Assembly: GCA_023702235.1 (NCBI GenBank)
Contig: JAMQCR010000002.1
Location: 1,231,001 to 1,295,000, forward strand
Reading direction: 5' to 3'
From: Neobacillus pocheonensis
GTDB lineage: Bacteria; Bacillota; Bacilli; Bacillales; Cytobacillaceae
DNA: 64,000 bases
In this document: positions 25,831-34,142 of the stretch, piece after piece
How the letters are laid out: each line of letters opens with the position of its first letter
How positions within the stretch are numbered: the stretch's first letter is position 1
Notes under the pieces: model-generated
The model's database searches: none
Seen by the model: only the letters and a program-made list of their open reading frames with translations
Told to the model about the DNA's origin: nothing
Made by a program: the position numbers and the translations under genes

Positions 25831-25918
25831 AGACAATAGCGCAAGCACGGTTCTGGGAGGGGGTGGAGTCCAATTTACCGCAAGGTAGAAAGGCTTCCTT
25901 CTACTCGACTAGTTGAAG

Positions 25919-25949
25919 AAAGCCACTGATTTTTATCAGTGGCTTTTTT
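25919..25949 (+). terminator. Terminator in the 3' exon of the intron (family A hairpin)
   Basis: AAAGCCACTGAT and ATCAGTGGCTTTTTT form a 12-base-pair stem with a TTTT loop, 9 bases after the intron end. It is the variable hairpin of the repeat copy that the intron interrupts. Confidence 0.85.
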
Positions 25950-26004
25950 GTTTGTTTAATGGAAGACCTTTACTATGAACTATTTATTTAATCACGGCGG
26001 AATT

Positions 26005-26217
26005 CTAGTTACTTAATTCCATTAATAATTCGTGGACAATGTGTTGTTCAAAATCCTTTGGCTTATCCAATAGTATCCCTCTTCTTGACGCAGCTGCAAT
26101 TATTAGTCCTAATTCATAGTACATATTTTTAGAAACTAATCCTTTTGAAATCATTTTCTTCACTTCATAATAAAATTGAATCAAAAAATCACTTGGTAAT
26201 TTTTCATACAAAGACAT
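26005..26217 (-). CDS. Hypothetical 70-residue protein
   Basis: The likely start gives MSLYEKLPSDFLIQFYYEVK, continuing with MISKGLVSKNMYYELGLIIA and a C-terminus rich in acidic residues (EQHIVHELLMELSN). It is predicted helical, soluble, with no motif I recognise. There is no strong RBS; an upstream GTG would add four residues. It lies alone between the intron and the second cwlJ cassette. Confidence 0.45.
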   Translation of the reverse strand: MSLYEKLPSDFLIQFYYEVKKMISKGLVSKNMYYELGLIIAAASRRGILLDKPKDFEQHIVHELLMELSN

Positions 26218-26229
26218 TTTCGAAAACAC

Positions 26230-26514
26230 CCACTATTCCTACTGTTCTAATAGGAATAGTATCAATTAAAACTGAAATTGAAAAGAGTTTTTCGCCAGAT
26301 TCATAAACTTGTCATTTTATTACAGATACCTTTGACAATACTGCTTTAATCTTGTTGAACTAACTGGGCAGTATAGTTGAATAAGGGGATAAAAAGAATG
26401 CAATAGTTTTCATTTTACTTAAAAACTGTAAGCTTTAAAAATTAAGCATTCTTATTAAATAAACAATAACATGAATGTAGACTTTTTTTCATACTATATT
26501 TTGGGGGTGGAAAA
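26230..26514. repeat. Promoter region of cwlJ copy 2 with family A remnant
   Basis: GTTGAACTAACTGGGCAGTA at about 26355-26374 is a fused left/right box of repeat family A. From about 26362 on, the sequence is nearly the same as 17905-18055 ahead of cwlJ copy 1, marking the left edge of the duplication. Confidence 0.65.
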
Positions 26515-26955
26515 ATGCCAAGAGTAAATTACCGAAGCTCAGACGTTGACGTAATGGCAAGGATGATGAGAGCAGAAGCCGAAGGTGAAGGAAAACAGGG
26601 AATGTTATATGTTGGAAATGTAATTGTGAATCGTCTTGCAGCAAATTGTTTAGATTTTAAAGGTTTAAGAACAGTTCCCCAAGTTATTTTTCAAGTACAA
26701 GGAGGAAATTTTTCCTTTGAAGCCGTTCAAAAAGGGAATGTATTTTATCAAAGATCAAGAACTGCTGAAAGAAGATTAGCAAAACAGAATTTGGATTATT
26801 GGAGAGACGACCCAGCGAAATATGCCCTTTGGTATTTTAATCCACATGCTCCATGCCCTCCAACATGGTACGATCAACCTCAATCCGGTCAATTTAAACA
26901 ACATTGTTTTTATGTACCAAAAGCTGGAACATGTGATAGTGTTTATAGCGGTTAA
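26515..26955 (+). CDS. cwlJ: CwlJ-type spore cortex lytic enzyme (copy 2)
   Basis: This 146-residue protein differs from the copy at 18056 at about 17 positions and keeps all motifs: RAEAEGEGKQGMLYVGNVIV, AANCLDFKGLRT, ALWYFNPHAPCPPTWYDQP and QFKQHCFYVP. Upstream (26362-26514) and downstream (to about 27075) sequences are duplicated too. The same putative sporulation promoter region would serve both copies, so both may be expressed. GGGGGTGG precedes the ATG. Confidence 0.88.
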   Translation: MPRVNYRSSDVDVMARMMRAEAEGEGKQGMLYVGNVIVNRLAANCLDFKGLRTVPQVIFQVQGGNFSFEAVQKGNVFYQRSRTAERRLAKQNLDYWRDDPAKYALWYFNPHAPCPPTWYDQPQSGQFKQHCFYVPKAGTCDSVYSG

Positions 26956-26980
26956 GCTTACTCTATGAGTAAGTTTTTTA
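26954..26980 (+). terminator. Terminator after cwlJ copy 2
   Basis: AAGCTTACTC and GAGTAAGTTTTTT form a stem with a short loop and T-run, the counterpart of the terminator after copy 1. Confidence 0.72.
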
Positions 26981-27047
26981 TATATTTAGGATATTTACGC
27001 AAAATAAAATAAACCTTTTAGCAATAGTTTTTATCCAAGAAAGCAAG

Positions 27048-27140
27048 ATTGTGAAATATTGTACTTAAGCTAACGGGGGCTTAAGTAAAAACAATTGGAT
27101 TGCTGTTTCGGCAGTCCTTATTTATTGGTCGTTATCTAAA
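27048..27140. repeat. Family A repeat
   Basis: TACTTAAGCTAACGGGGGCT, then hairpin GGATTGCTG / CGGCAGTCC and a T-rich tail. The left part is shared with 18588, the hairpin is not, so the hairpin differs although the flank was duplicated. Confidence 0.65.
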
Positions 27141-27180
27141 CCCCAGACTAATGAAGTAAAAGAAAGTATGTAGATTGTTA

Positions 27181-27273
27181 ATGTTAATATTCGTTGGAGT
27201 GGTTCTCTTAATAGTGGGTCTGGTATCTTCTATATCTTTATTGGATATGTTAACGAAATCGAAGGTTATCTAA
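27181..27273 (+). CDS. Possible 30-residue hydrophobic peptide
   Basis: ATG 27181 opens MLIFVGVVLLIVGLVSSISL followed by LDMLTKSKVI and a stop. It would be a single membrane helix. There is no clear RBS, so the call rests on composition and on its place just ahead of another small gene. Confidence 0.25.
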   Translation: MLIFVGVVLLIVGLVSSISLLDMLTKSKVI

Positions 27274-27309
27274 TAGAAAAATATCCCAGACTAATGGAGG
27301 TACGATAAT

Positions 27310-27483
27310 ATGAACGAGGATATTATCAAGAGAATTGAGATGTTGGAGAATGAAATTGTGCATTTAGAGAGACTTCGTTCACTGTTAGGGTCTGATGATT
27401 CTGTATCGGGGATTAGAGAAGAGGTTGCTAAGTTAATGGCAGAGATTAAGTTGCTAGAGAATGAACTTAAAGAGGGAAAATAA
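27310..27483 (+). CDS. Small coiled-coil protein (57 residues)
   Basis: ATG 27310 follows AATGGAGG (27293-27300). The product MNEDIIKRIEMLENEIVHLE continues with RLRSLLGSDD, IREEVAKLMAEIKLLENELK and ends EGK. Both halves show a heptad pattern of Leu/Ile, so it is an antiparallel or dimeric coiled coil. Function unknown. It is below common length cut-offs for gene finding and the reverse-strand frame across it is a shadow. Confidence 0.6.
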   Translation: MNEDIIKRIEMLENEIVHLERLRSLLGSDDSVSGIREEVAKLMAEIKLLENELKEGK

Positions 27484-27626
27484 TATGAGTAACAACTGTT
27501 TTGAAACAATTCTAGAACATCATTATTAGTTTGTGTTTCAAAGTAAGAATCTTTGCGTCGGCTTTTATTTTTTATGTCGTCATTCAAACTTTATTACGCT
27601 AACGGAGTGCTTTACCCAAAAATCTT

Positions 27627-27734
27627 ATGAAATTTAAAGAGAAGATTGGAGTTAATTTTTTGAATGCAACGCCAGCTATAATAATTGGTTTAATAATGGT
27701 AGCTTTTACTCTTTTTAGGCGAAAAAAGAAATAA
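27627..27734 (+). CDS. Possible 35-residue membrane peptide
   Basis: The frame reads MKFKEKIGVNFLNATPAIII, then GLIMVAFTLFRRKKK: one membrane helix with a strongly basic end. An internal TTG at 27660 has GGAG about 10 bases upstream and would give 24 residues. It sits between two family A repeat copies. Low confidence. Confidence 0.3.
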   Translation: MKFKEKIGVNFLNATPAIIIGLIMVAFTLFRRKKK

Positions 27735-27850
27735 GCAAGATTGTGAAGGAATGTACTTAAAGTAACGGGTGCGTTTCTACAATAAGTGGAGACGCTTTTT
27801 TCTTATTGAAGTAACGGTGAGTTTAGTTGAGTAAGGAAATGACTCCTTAT
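27735..27850. repeat. Full copy of intergenic repeat family A
   Basis: GAAGGAATGTACTTAAAGTA, ACGGGTGC, hairpin GCGTTTCTAC / GGAGACGC, TTTTTTCTTATTGAAGTAAC, GGTGAGTTTAGTTGAGTAAGG. This is one of the clearest complete copies. A short left box (ACGCTAACGGAGTGCTTTA) also lies at about 27594-27612. Confidence 0.72.
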
Positions 27851-27881
27851 TCGAAAATATTATGAAATTAAATAAATTAAA

Positions 27882-27905
27882 AAAGCACCGCAAATACGAT
27901 GCTTT
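27882..27905 (-). terminator. Hairpin downstream of the DoxX-like gene
   Basis: AAAGCACCG and CGATGCTTT pair with one mismatch; on the reverse strand the stem runs into Ts, suiting the leftward gene at 27995. Confidence 0.55.
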
Positions 27906-27994
27906 ATGGGTGTTTATTTAACAACAATTTCCCGTGAAAAATAGAGATTTGCGGCAGGTAACGTAATTCGTTAGGATTTTTAGCACTTCTTTTT

Positions 27995-28516
27995 TTATGC
28001 TGCTAGATTCATCTCTTTCTCTTTATTATTTTGGGCGGATACGTTATAAAAATAAACGATTAAAATGATTTGCATTAGGAACATAAACCAGTCAACGGAA
28101 ATCGCTTCTTGAAAAGCATTGTCTGGATTAACAAAAAGAGTATCCCCGCCTAAAATAGCATAATTCAAATTCATAAAAGCCCCAATTATCGTCGCAACAA
28201 AACCCAATTTTGCTATTACTTTATTATTTTTCCCCATCATTTTTTGGATAGCATAAAGAAGGAAAATTACACCCACAAATAACTCCCCTAGCATTACTAA
28301 TGTGCCGAATAAATGGAAGTTAGGGATACCTACATTTTTGAATAAAGTCGCATACGGATGAAACGTAATGCCTGATACGGAATCCTTCATCTGTTTGTGC
28401 AATTCGTTGAAATAGTTTTTGGTTACGACCTTATTAAAAAAAGCAATTAACCATTGATAAGCGATGACTAAAAGCAGAAGAGGTAGAACTAATTGACTTG
28501 TTATCTTTTTTTCCAT
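27995..28516 (-). CDS. DoxX-like membrane protein
   Basis: This 173-residue protein has four hydrophobic segments, beginning SQLVLPLLLLVIAYQWLIAF, with TLVMLGELFVGVIFLLYAI, LGFVATIIGAFMNLNYAILG and WFMFLMQIILIVYFYNV. Family: DoxX/TQO-large-subunit type. The G(E)LFVG and N-Y-A pattern fits these proteins, which are linked to thiosulfate or quinone redox chemistry or stress. Reverse-strand GGAGG is about 10 bases before the ATG. The substrate cannot be inferred here. Confidence 0.75.
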   Translation of the reverse strand: MEKKITSQLVLPLLLLVIAYQWLIAFFNKVVTKNYFNELHKQMKDSVSGITFHPYATLFKNVGIPNFHLFGTLVMLGELFVGVIFLLYAIQKMMGKNNKVIAKLGFVATIIGAFMNLNYAILGGDTLFVNPDNAFQEAISVDWFMFLMQIILIVYFYNVSAQNNKEKEMNLAA

Positions 28517-28777
28517 TATTGTTGAACCTCCTTATTTTTTTGTGATATTGGATCATAGGTCTCTATTACAGTTTATTGAAATCTATTTGATTGTAAATGG
28601 GGGGAACTTCTACTTATGTAAAAACATTCAAATATTCACATTTTGTTTCAAAAATTAAACATTTCATAAATCTTTATTTAAAGCGGAAGATAGGTAATGA
28701 ATCCGCTTTAAATTGTTATTGTTAAGAAGTTGTAAAGAATGTGTAAATGCAATATTTACTGGAATGATTCCTAATAA

Positions 28778-28924
28778 ATGTATGGCAAATTTAAATATAA
28801 AACTTTTAGAAGGCTATGGTTCCGTGACATACTTCATTGGTCACATGATGGAACAAATATAGTAATGAGTAGTTCAAGATTATCGAAAGAAGAAATCTTA
28901 GAAATTGCAAGGTCAATGAAATGA
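28778..28924 (+). pseudogene. Fragment resembling the end of a DUF4367-type domain
   Basis: A 48-codon frame reads FRDILHWSHDGTNIVMSSSR then LSKEEILEIARSMK and a stop. The HDG..Y/I..S.L..EEIL.IA.S pattern is typical for the C-terminus of DUF4367/anti-sigma-like lipoproteins. Another frame of the preceding bases reads KLLEGYGSVTYFIG, which fits the same domain, so a frameshift is likely. No complete gene remains. Confidence 0.4.
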
Positions 28925-29075
28925 CTTGGATCAAGGGGGGACTGTCATCAAGTCAGCTATTTTTGTTGAAATAACGGTTCAGAATAGTACAATAAGCTTT
29001 TAAATGAAGGATATGGTTAAACTTTTAAACTAAGGGTTCTGCATAGTGGAAAAAGAAAATCAGACCCCAAACAAA

Positions 29076-29097
29076 AAATCCCCTCGAATGGGGATTT
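29076..29097 (-). terminator. Terminator of the ferredoxin gene
   Basis: AAATCCCC and GGGGATTT form an 8-base-pair stem with an A-run on the plus strand (Ts for the leftward gene). Confidence 0.7.
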
Positions 29098-29158
29098 AAA
29101 CTAATTGCTTGTAAATTATTACAACAACACTCATTCATTATTCAAATTTAGTTGGATC

Positions 29159-29385
29159 TCAATTAAATGGTTCGTTGGATAATTTAATGGAACTAGTTGG
29201 ACAGCCATCGAAAGCATCAACCACATCGTCTAATAATACATCAGGAATTTCAACGATTCTTCATTATCATCTAAGACCACGAATGAAATTCCATCATCAT
29301 CATAATCAAACACATCTGGGGCGGTGGCTCCACAAGCTCCGCAAGCAAAACACGTTTCTTTATCAACAATTGTATATTTTGACAA
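29159..29385 (-). pseudogene. fer: 4Fe-4S ferredoxin, one frameshift
   Basis: The TTG start at 29385 has GGAGGG upstream. The product starts LSKYTIVDKETCFACGACG and ATAPDVFDYDDDGISFVVLD, a Bacillus-type Fer with the CxxCxxC cluster motif. Near 29250 the frame breaks: one frame gives ESLKFLMYY and stops, the next gives EIVEIPDVLLDDVVDAFDGC then PTSSIKLSNEPFN, which is the normal C-terminus with the fourth Cys. A single extra or missing base accounts for this. Confidence 0.82.
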
Positions 29386-29692
29386 GTTAAACCCTCCAAA
29401 ATTTTTATGGAACAGGTTGTCCAAAATAATTTAATTTTTTAAAGAGAATTAAAAAAGTAATAATAAGATTAAAAAGAGTATTTCATATCCACAAGTTAGT
29501 TTGATTCGCCTAAGCTAAATTTTGGAAATTGTTTTAGTATAAATGTTTAGTATAATGACCAATATGCTAGACAATATGAAGTACCATTTCGAACGAAATG
29601 TGGTTTGAAACAAGGAAATTACCATTCATGATTAATATATGAACGAAAAGCTGGGGCAACCCTCTTTTCATTCTAAAGAGGATGTGAGGAAA
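29386..29692. other. Intergenic DNA between ferredoxin and apbE
   Basis: About 300 AT-rich bases between divergent genes. CCATTTCGAACGAAATGTGG at 29583-29602 is a near-perfect palindrome and could be an operator or a small hairpin. No gene seen. Confidence 0.4.
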
Positions 29693-30616
29693 ATGCCGAC
29701 ACAAATGCTCACATTTCGTGCAATGAATTCCACTTTTGAAATCCGAATAGATTCAAAATATGAAATTTCTTTTGAAGCATTAACTTTTCTGAATTCCGAA
29801 ACAGAACGCCTCGAACAAATAATGTCTCGCTTTCGTGAAACAAGCGAACTTACTTTTTTAAATCGCAAGCTTCACAAATGGAACACTATTACCGAAATAA
29901 TGCTTGATGTTTTAAAACGAACAGAAGAAAAATGGGTTGAAATGAAGGGTGCATTCGATCCAAGAGTGCTTGCTGATTTGGTCCAATTGGGGTATTCAGG
30001 TGTCGAGGTTTCACAATACCAATCTCGTGATCATTTTTTATTTGAATGGAACAATGAAGGACAAGTCAAGTTCTCAACTCCCATTGACTTGGGCGGTATT
30101 GGAAAAGGGTATACTGTGGATTATCTATCTAATTTAATCGAACGAGAATGCAAAAACGACCTTACTGGCTATTTCATCAACGGTGGGGGAGATATGATTA
30201 TTTATGGGACACAAGAAGACGGCAGTCCTTGGAACATCGGTGTGGAAGATCCCATTCATTCAGAAAATGACTTGTCTATGGCTTTAAGTATCTCCGGTAA
30301 AAAAACGGCAATTTGTACAAGTGCGGTATGGAAAAATAAATGGAAACACAAGAATCAAACAGTTCATCATCTAATCAACCCATGGACGAAATTACCCTAT
30401 CAAGGGAATATTGTGAGTGCCACAGCATTCGGGAAAACATGTGTGGATGCGGAGGTTTATGCAAAATGCCTCTTTATTCAAGATGAACAAAAAAATCTGA
30501 CTCTTCCTTTCTTACCATACATTTTGATCAATAATCAAAAAGAAATCCTTTGTTCCAATAAATTAAATTCAAATATTACTTGGATATTTTCAGGTTTTCG
30601 GTTTTCATTTGAATAA
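29693..30616 (+). CDS. apbE: ApbE-type FAD:protein FMN transferase
   Basis: ApbE enzymes attach FMN from FAD to a Ser/Thr of a target flavoprotein, usually outside the membrane. Visible motifs: GAFDPRVLADLVQLGYS, TPIDLGGIGKGYTVDYL, TGYFINGGGDMIIYG, QTVHHLINPWT and TCVDAEVYAKCLF. There is no clear signal peptide, so the enzyme seems cytoplasmic. The start is ATG 29693 (GTGAGG just upstream); an ATG 54 bases earlier is in frame but lacks an RBS. It heads a cluster with two small membrane-anchored coiled-coil proteins and a ferric-reductase-like protein. Confidence 0.87.
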   Translation: MPTQMLTFRAMNSTFEIRIDSKYEISFEALTFLNSETERLEQIMSRFRETSELTFLNRKLHKWNTITEIMLDVLKRTEEKWVEMKGAFDPRVLADLVQLGYSGVEVSQYQSRDHFLFEWNNEGQVKFSTPIDLGGIGKGYTVDYLSNLIERECKNDLTGYFINGGGDMIIYGTQEDGSPWNIGVEDPIHSENDLSMALSISGKKTAICTSAVWKNKWKHKNQTVHHLINPWTKLPYQGNIVSATAFGKTCVDAEVYAKCLFIQDEQKNLTLPFLPYILINNQKEILCSNKLNSNITWIFSGFRFSFE

Positions 30617-30660
30617 TGATTAATAAAATTTTATATGTTTTACATCTAGAGGAGGATTTT

Positions 30661-30939
30661 ATGGTTTCTACTTTTATTAAACGTTCCGTGTTGCTATTGT
30701 TTACATTCGGGTTTTTCGTTTGCTCTTATACTGCGATTCAACGGTACCTTCATAACAACAAACCAACCGTTTATCCAGCTGTTTTAAATGTTCAATTACA
30801 AAAGCAAAACGCTGCTGCAAATGGAGAGGTTCAAAAACTACAAAGCAGTGTATCTGAAGCAAAAAAAGTCAAAACCGCAACAGATAAGCAATACTCAAAT
30901 TTAATGGCTGAAAAGAATTCATTAACCAAAAAGGAATAA
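30661..30939 (+). CDS. Small membrane-anchored coiled-coil protein
   Basis: ATG 30661 follows GAGGAGGA. The 92-residue protein has one membrane segment (SVLLLFTFGFFVCSYTAI) and then a charged coiled-coil tail (EVQKLQSSVSEAKKVKTATD). No domain recognised. With the similar protein at 31013 it forms a pair between apbE and the ferric-reductase-like gene, so an accessory or scaffold role in that cluster is possible. Confidence 0.6.
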   Translation: MVSTFIKRSVLLLFTFGFFVCSYTAIQRYLHNNKPTVYPAVLNVQLQKQNAAANGEVQKLQSSVSEAKKVKTATDKQYSNLMAEKNSLTKKE

Positions 30940-31012
30940 AGGGAACAATCTATCCAACTATCACTTGCAGCATCTAATTAAAATTTTCAGGACAACAAAG
31001 AGGTGGATATTG

Positions 31013-31489
31013 ATGAATAAAGTTTGGAAGTATTCGATAGCAGGAATCTTATGTGCTGGAGGATTATATACAGGAATTCTTAATCACGTCGAACAGCAAG
31101 TGACAATTGCCAATCAAGAAAAAACAGCGTATTTGAAAAAAATCCAAGTACGAAATGATTTGATTAAAGAGTTAAATGGTTCGAATCAAAAATTGTATCA
31201 ATTAGAGCTTACCTACAATCAAATCACAAATGAAACAAACCAGAAAAATACGCAAATTGCTACCCTAAAATCAGATATTTCACAAATTCAAAACCAAATT
31301 AAAACGATTTCCAGTTCCAATCAGAATAATCATTCTTCCGCTTCAGCACCGGTCTATTCATCGGGTTCAAGCAGTTCAAACAGGACAAGCAGTCCAGCCA
31401 GCAAAACTACGACACAACCTCAGCCTTCGATCGTCGTTTCGCCTACGCCGCCACCCGTTCAATCAACAACAAAAGCATCCGGCAGATAA
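31013..31489 (+). CDS. Membrane-anchored coiled-coil protein with Ser/Pro-rich tail
   Basis: ATG 31013 has AGAGGTGG upstream. The 158-residue protein has one N-terminal membrane segment (YSIAGILCAGGLYTGILN), a coiled coil (IKELNGSNQKLYQLELTYNQ to SDISQIQNQIKT) and a low-complexity Ser/Thr/Pro tail likely outside the cell. It may be a substrate or partner of ApbE; however, the canonical FMN-acceptor motif was not seen. Confidence 0.6.
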   Translation: MNKVWKYSIAGILCAGGLYTGILNHVEQQVTIANQEKTAYLKKIQVRNDLIKELNGSNQKLYQLELTYNQITNETNQKNTQIATLKSDISQIQNQIKTISSSNQNNHSSASAPVYSSGSSSSNRTSSPASKTTTQPQPSIVVSPTPPPVQSTTKASGR

Positions 31490-31692
31490 AAAAGACAATC
31501 CTATTAGAAGTGTATTGTTCCAATATTTTTAAAATAGTAATTTGGTATTGTACATTGAGAGGACGGTTTTCACGGGATAAAATTCAGTAGAAAAACATGA
31601 CACCTTTATTTCTCGAGCGTAAATTGAATCAACTTTGATCAAGGGCGGTATTGCTTGCCTCTACAGAAATTACCAAGAGAAGAGTGGAATAA

Positions 31693-32319
31693 GTGAAAAA
31701 AATAGTGGACAAAGAGAAAAATGCATCATTACTATTTTTGTTTATCATAATTGCAGCAACAGTTGTATTAACGTTAATTGGTTTTCAAATTCTTGCACAC
31801 AATCCCACCGTACACGATCAAGGGTATTGGATCATGAGTCGATCGTCCGCAATTGCTGCTTATATTGTTCTAACTATTGTGATTGTACTTGGAAATTTAC
31901 TCAGTAACCCAAGAAATAAAGACAAGTGGAAATTATCAAAATACCTTTTGCCATGGCATCAAGCGCTAATTGCCGCAACGTATACCCTTGTCATTATGCA
32001 TCTTTTCTTTTCTGTCACAGATCCCAAATCCGGTGTCAATATTAGTCAAATGTGGTTTCCGATACATTCTTTGTATCATCCATATCCAATGCTAGCGGGA
32101 ACGATTGGACTTTATTTTCTCATTTTAATTGGTTTTACGGCATCTATTCGAAAACGATTTAAACAGTGGCTTACTATTCATCGAATATCCATAACCATTT
32201 GGTTTTTGATTACGTATCATGGATTTTTTGGTGGTTCAGACACTCGAACTTTTATCGTGATTTATGGATTATCAACATTGTTAACATTTGGCACATTTTT
32301 TTCCGACACTGGTCGGTGA
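31693..32319 (+). CDS. Ferric-reductase-like transmembrane protein
   Basis: The GTG start at 31693 has AGAGTGG upstream. The 208-residue product has six hydrophobic segments with conserved His residues in PWHQALIAATYTLVIMHLFF and WLTIHRISITIWFLITYHGF, the heme-binding pattern of the ferric-reductase transmembrane domain. Together with ApbE this suggests a membrane electron-transfer unit (FMN or heme). No flavin/NAD domain is fused. The final residues after TLLTFGTFFS may be altered by a frameshift. Confidence 0.75.
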   Translation: MKKIVDKEKNASLLFLFIIIAATVVLTLIGFQILAHNPTVHDQGYWIMSRSSAIAAYIVLTIVIVLGNLLSNPRNKDKWKLSKYLLPWHQALIAATYTLVIMHLFFSVTDPKSGVNISQMWFPIHSLYHPYPMLAGTIGLYFLILIGFTASIRKRFKQWLTIHRISITIWFLITYHGFFGGSDTRTFIVIYGLSTLLTFGTFFSDTGR

Positions 32320-32704
32320 AAAAACGTCCAAAAAAAGACACTACTAACCAATGGTTTATCTGTAAAGTCCTAGCAAATTTGCAGAAAGATGAAGAGTCGC
32401 GAAGCACGGGGTACAGTTGGGTATATAGAAATACTCTCTTTACTCTACTGAATATTAAAACCGAAGCTTCTTTGAACTAACGAAATATGGTTACTGTCAC
32501 GATTCCTATTATATTGACCACCCGGTTCTATTAAGAAAGCTTTTTATTGGTCGACAAATATATTTAAAATATTAAATGAGTGAATTTCATATTTCTGAGC
32601 CATACGGGCTCAAGGCTTTTAGACAATAGAAAAAGGAGTACCTCCCCAAAATATCGAAACGAGTAAGTGACCAAACAAACTCTAAGACTGGAGGAAGACT
32701 CCCT
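32320..32704. other. Intergenic DNA up to the IS1182 transposase
   Basis: No gene is visible. The piece 32587-32704 probably belongs to the insertion sequence, as it ends with TGGAGGAAG before the transposase ATG. I could not define the terminal inverted repeat. Confidence 0.4.
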
Positions 32705-34040
32705 ATGCCTATTATAAGACAAGAAAGCCTTTTTAGCATCCAAGATTTATACGACTTAGAACCTACCCAACGATTTGAATCAATTTTTTCTACGATTGAC
32801 ATGGATTCTGCCACTCTCGCTGTATCAAAAAAGTCTTGGAGAGGTGCACCAACTGAGTTGAATTACGCTGCCATGATCTATTCTTTGGTCGCTAGACTTG
32901 TCGAGCGTATACCAACTATAAAAGATCTTGTTAAACGATTAAAACATGATATCATTTTCCGTCTTGAATGTGGATTTCTAGTATCAGATGATATCCCATC
33001 TGAAGCATCTTATTCTCGGATAATCTCAAAATTGTCAGAAACAAATGTCATTGAAAGCATAAATAATTCCACAGTTCTACAGGCTATTGCAGAAGGGTTT
33101 GTTAATGACGACAACGTGGCGATAGATGCTTGCCATTTTAAAGTTAGGGACCAAGCTGTTGCTCAAGAGAAAAAAACCAAACCAGAACCCAAAAAGCGTG
33201 GTCGGAAAAAGAAAGAAGAAAAGGAACAAATACGACCAACAAAAACTAGAGGAAGAACAAAATAAAACCCTTTACGAAAAGCCCATAGCCGATCAACTTC
33301 GAAATGAAATTCCATTTGAACCAGCTTGGGGAATCAAGAAAAATAGTGAAGGAAAAAATGTATTCTGGTATGGGTTCAAAGCTCATCTAGCTGTTGGAAC
33401 AAAGAGCCAATATATTCTTCAATCCCTCATGAGTTCTGGCACTCTTAATGATGGAAAAGCTGCTATCCCATTATTAAAGGGAATTAAAAAACTGTCCCTA
33501 ACAATTAATCATGGAATAATGGATGCTGGTTATGATTATACCCCCATTTATCAACAGCTTTTTCGAATGGATGCACATTCGATTATTGCTTATAACAAAC
33601 GCAATGAAGGTGAAATGGAAGGTTATGATCAACATTTCGCTCCAACTTGCGTTAGAGAGCACTCTTATCGATACGATAGCTACGATAAGAGGTACAAAAC
33701 ACTAAAATATACTCGACCAAAAGAGTGTAAAGACTGTCCATTGGCTTCCGATTCCCTGTTCCAAAAAATATACAAAGTGAAGATTGAATCAAATCTACGA
33801 AAATATACAGCCCCAGCACGCGGTTCGGAAAAATGGAAAGACCTATTTGCCGAAAGAACAGCCGTTGAAAGAGTGAATGCTTATTTGAAGGAATTCTTTC
33901 AACTAAACAACGTCCGCCATCGTACAGGAAGAAAAGCAAAACTACATTTTAATTTAGTCACATTGGTAAATAATGCTTCAAAACTGGCAGTAGATCGAAT
34001 CAATAAACAGTTAGGAAACCACCAAAAAATAGCAGCCTAA
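32705..34040 (+). pseudogene. IS1182-family transposase, one frameshift
   Basis: The first part (32705-33265) is the N-terminal region: YAAMIYSLVARLVERIPTIK, ECGFLVSDDIPSEASYSRII and VAIDACHFKVRD, carrying the first catalytic Asp. The frame shifts near 33225-33235 within a Lys/Glu-rich linker and continues to 34040 with PAWGIKKNSEGKNVFWYGFK, GIMDAGYDYTPIY (second Asp) and ERTAVERVNAYLKEFF (Glu). Together about 440 residues, the usual size. Because the linker is purine-rich, one base difference could be sequencing error; programmed frameshifting is not known for this family. Confidence 0.85.
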
Positions 34041-34142
34041 AATTTAAAAAAACGATAAAACCGCTTAGGAATACTCTAAACAATTTTAAAAGAAGCAATT
34101 ATGAAATTGATTCAAATATAAATTATTTTATGAAAAGATATG

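Larger units (their letters stand above)
23099..25909 (+). mobile_element. Group II intron inserted in a family A repeat
   Basis: The intron starts GTGCGGCCGAGC at 23099, matching the GUGYG consensus, and ends TTCTACTCGAC at 25909. Joining the flanks gives GGGTGCTT + TAGTTGAAG, which recreates an uninterrupted family A repeat, so the boundaries are firm. It holds a reverse transcriptase gene with frameshifts. Its domain V is split: GAGCCGTGTGCG at 24949-24960 pairs with CGCAAGCACGGTTC at 25840-25853 (8 pairs, 2-base bulge, 4 pairs, as in a standard domain V), and 879 bases lie between the two strands. That insert is a second intron. Domain VI follows (GGTAGAAAGGCTTCCTTC). Confidence 0.85.

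Noticed and set aside
27291..27587. 98-codon reverse frame, Ser-rich
   Set aside because: Antisense to the coiled-coil gene at 27310, which has a good RBS.
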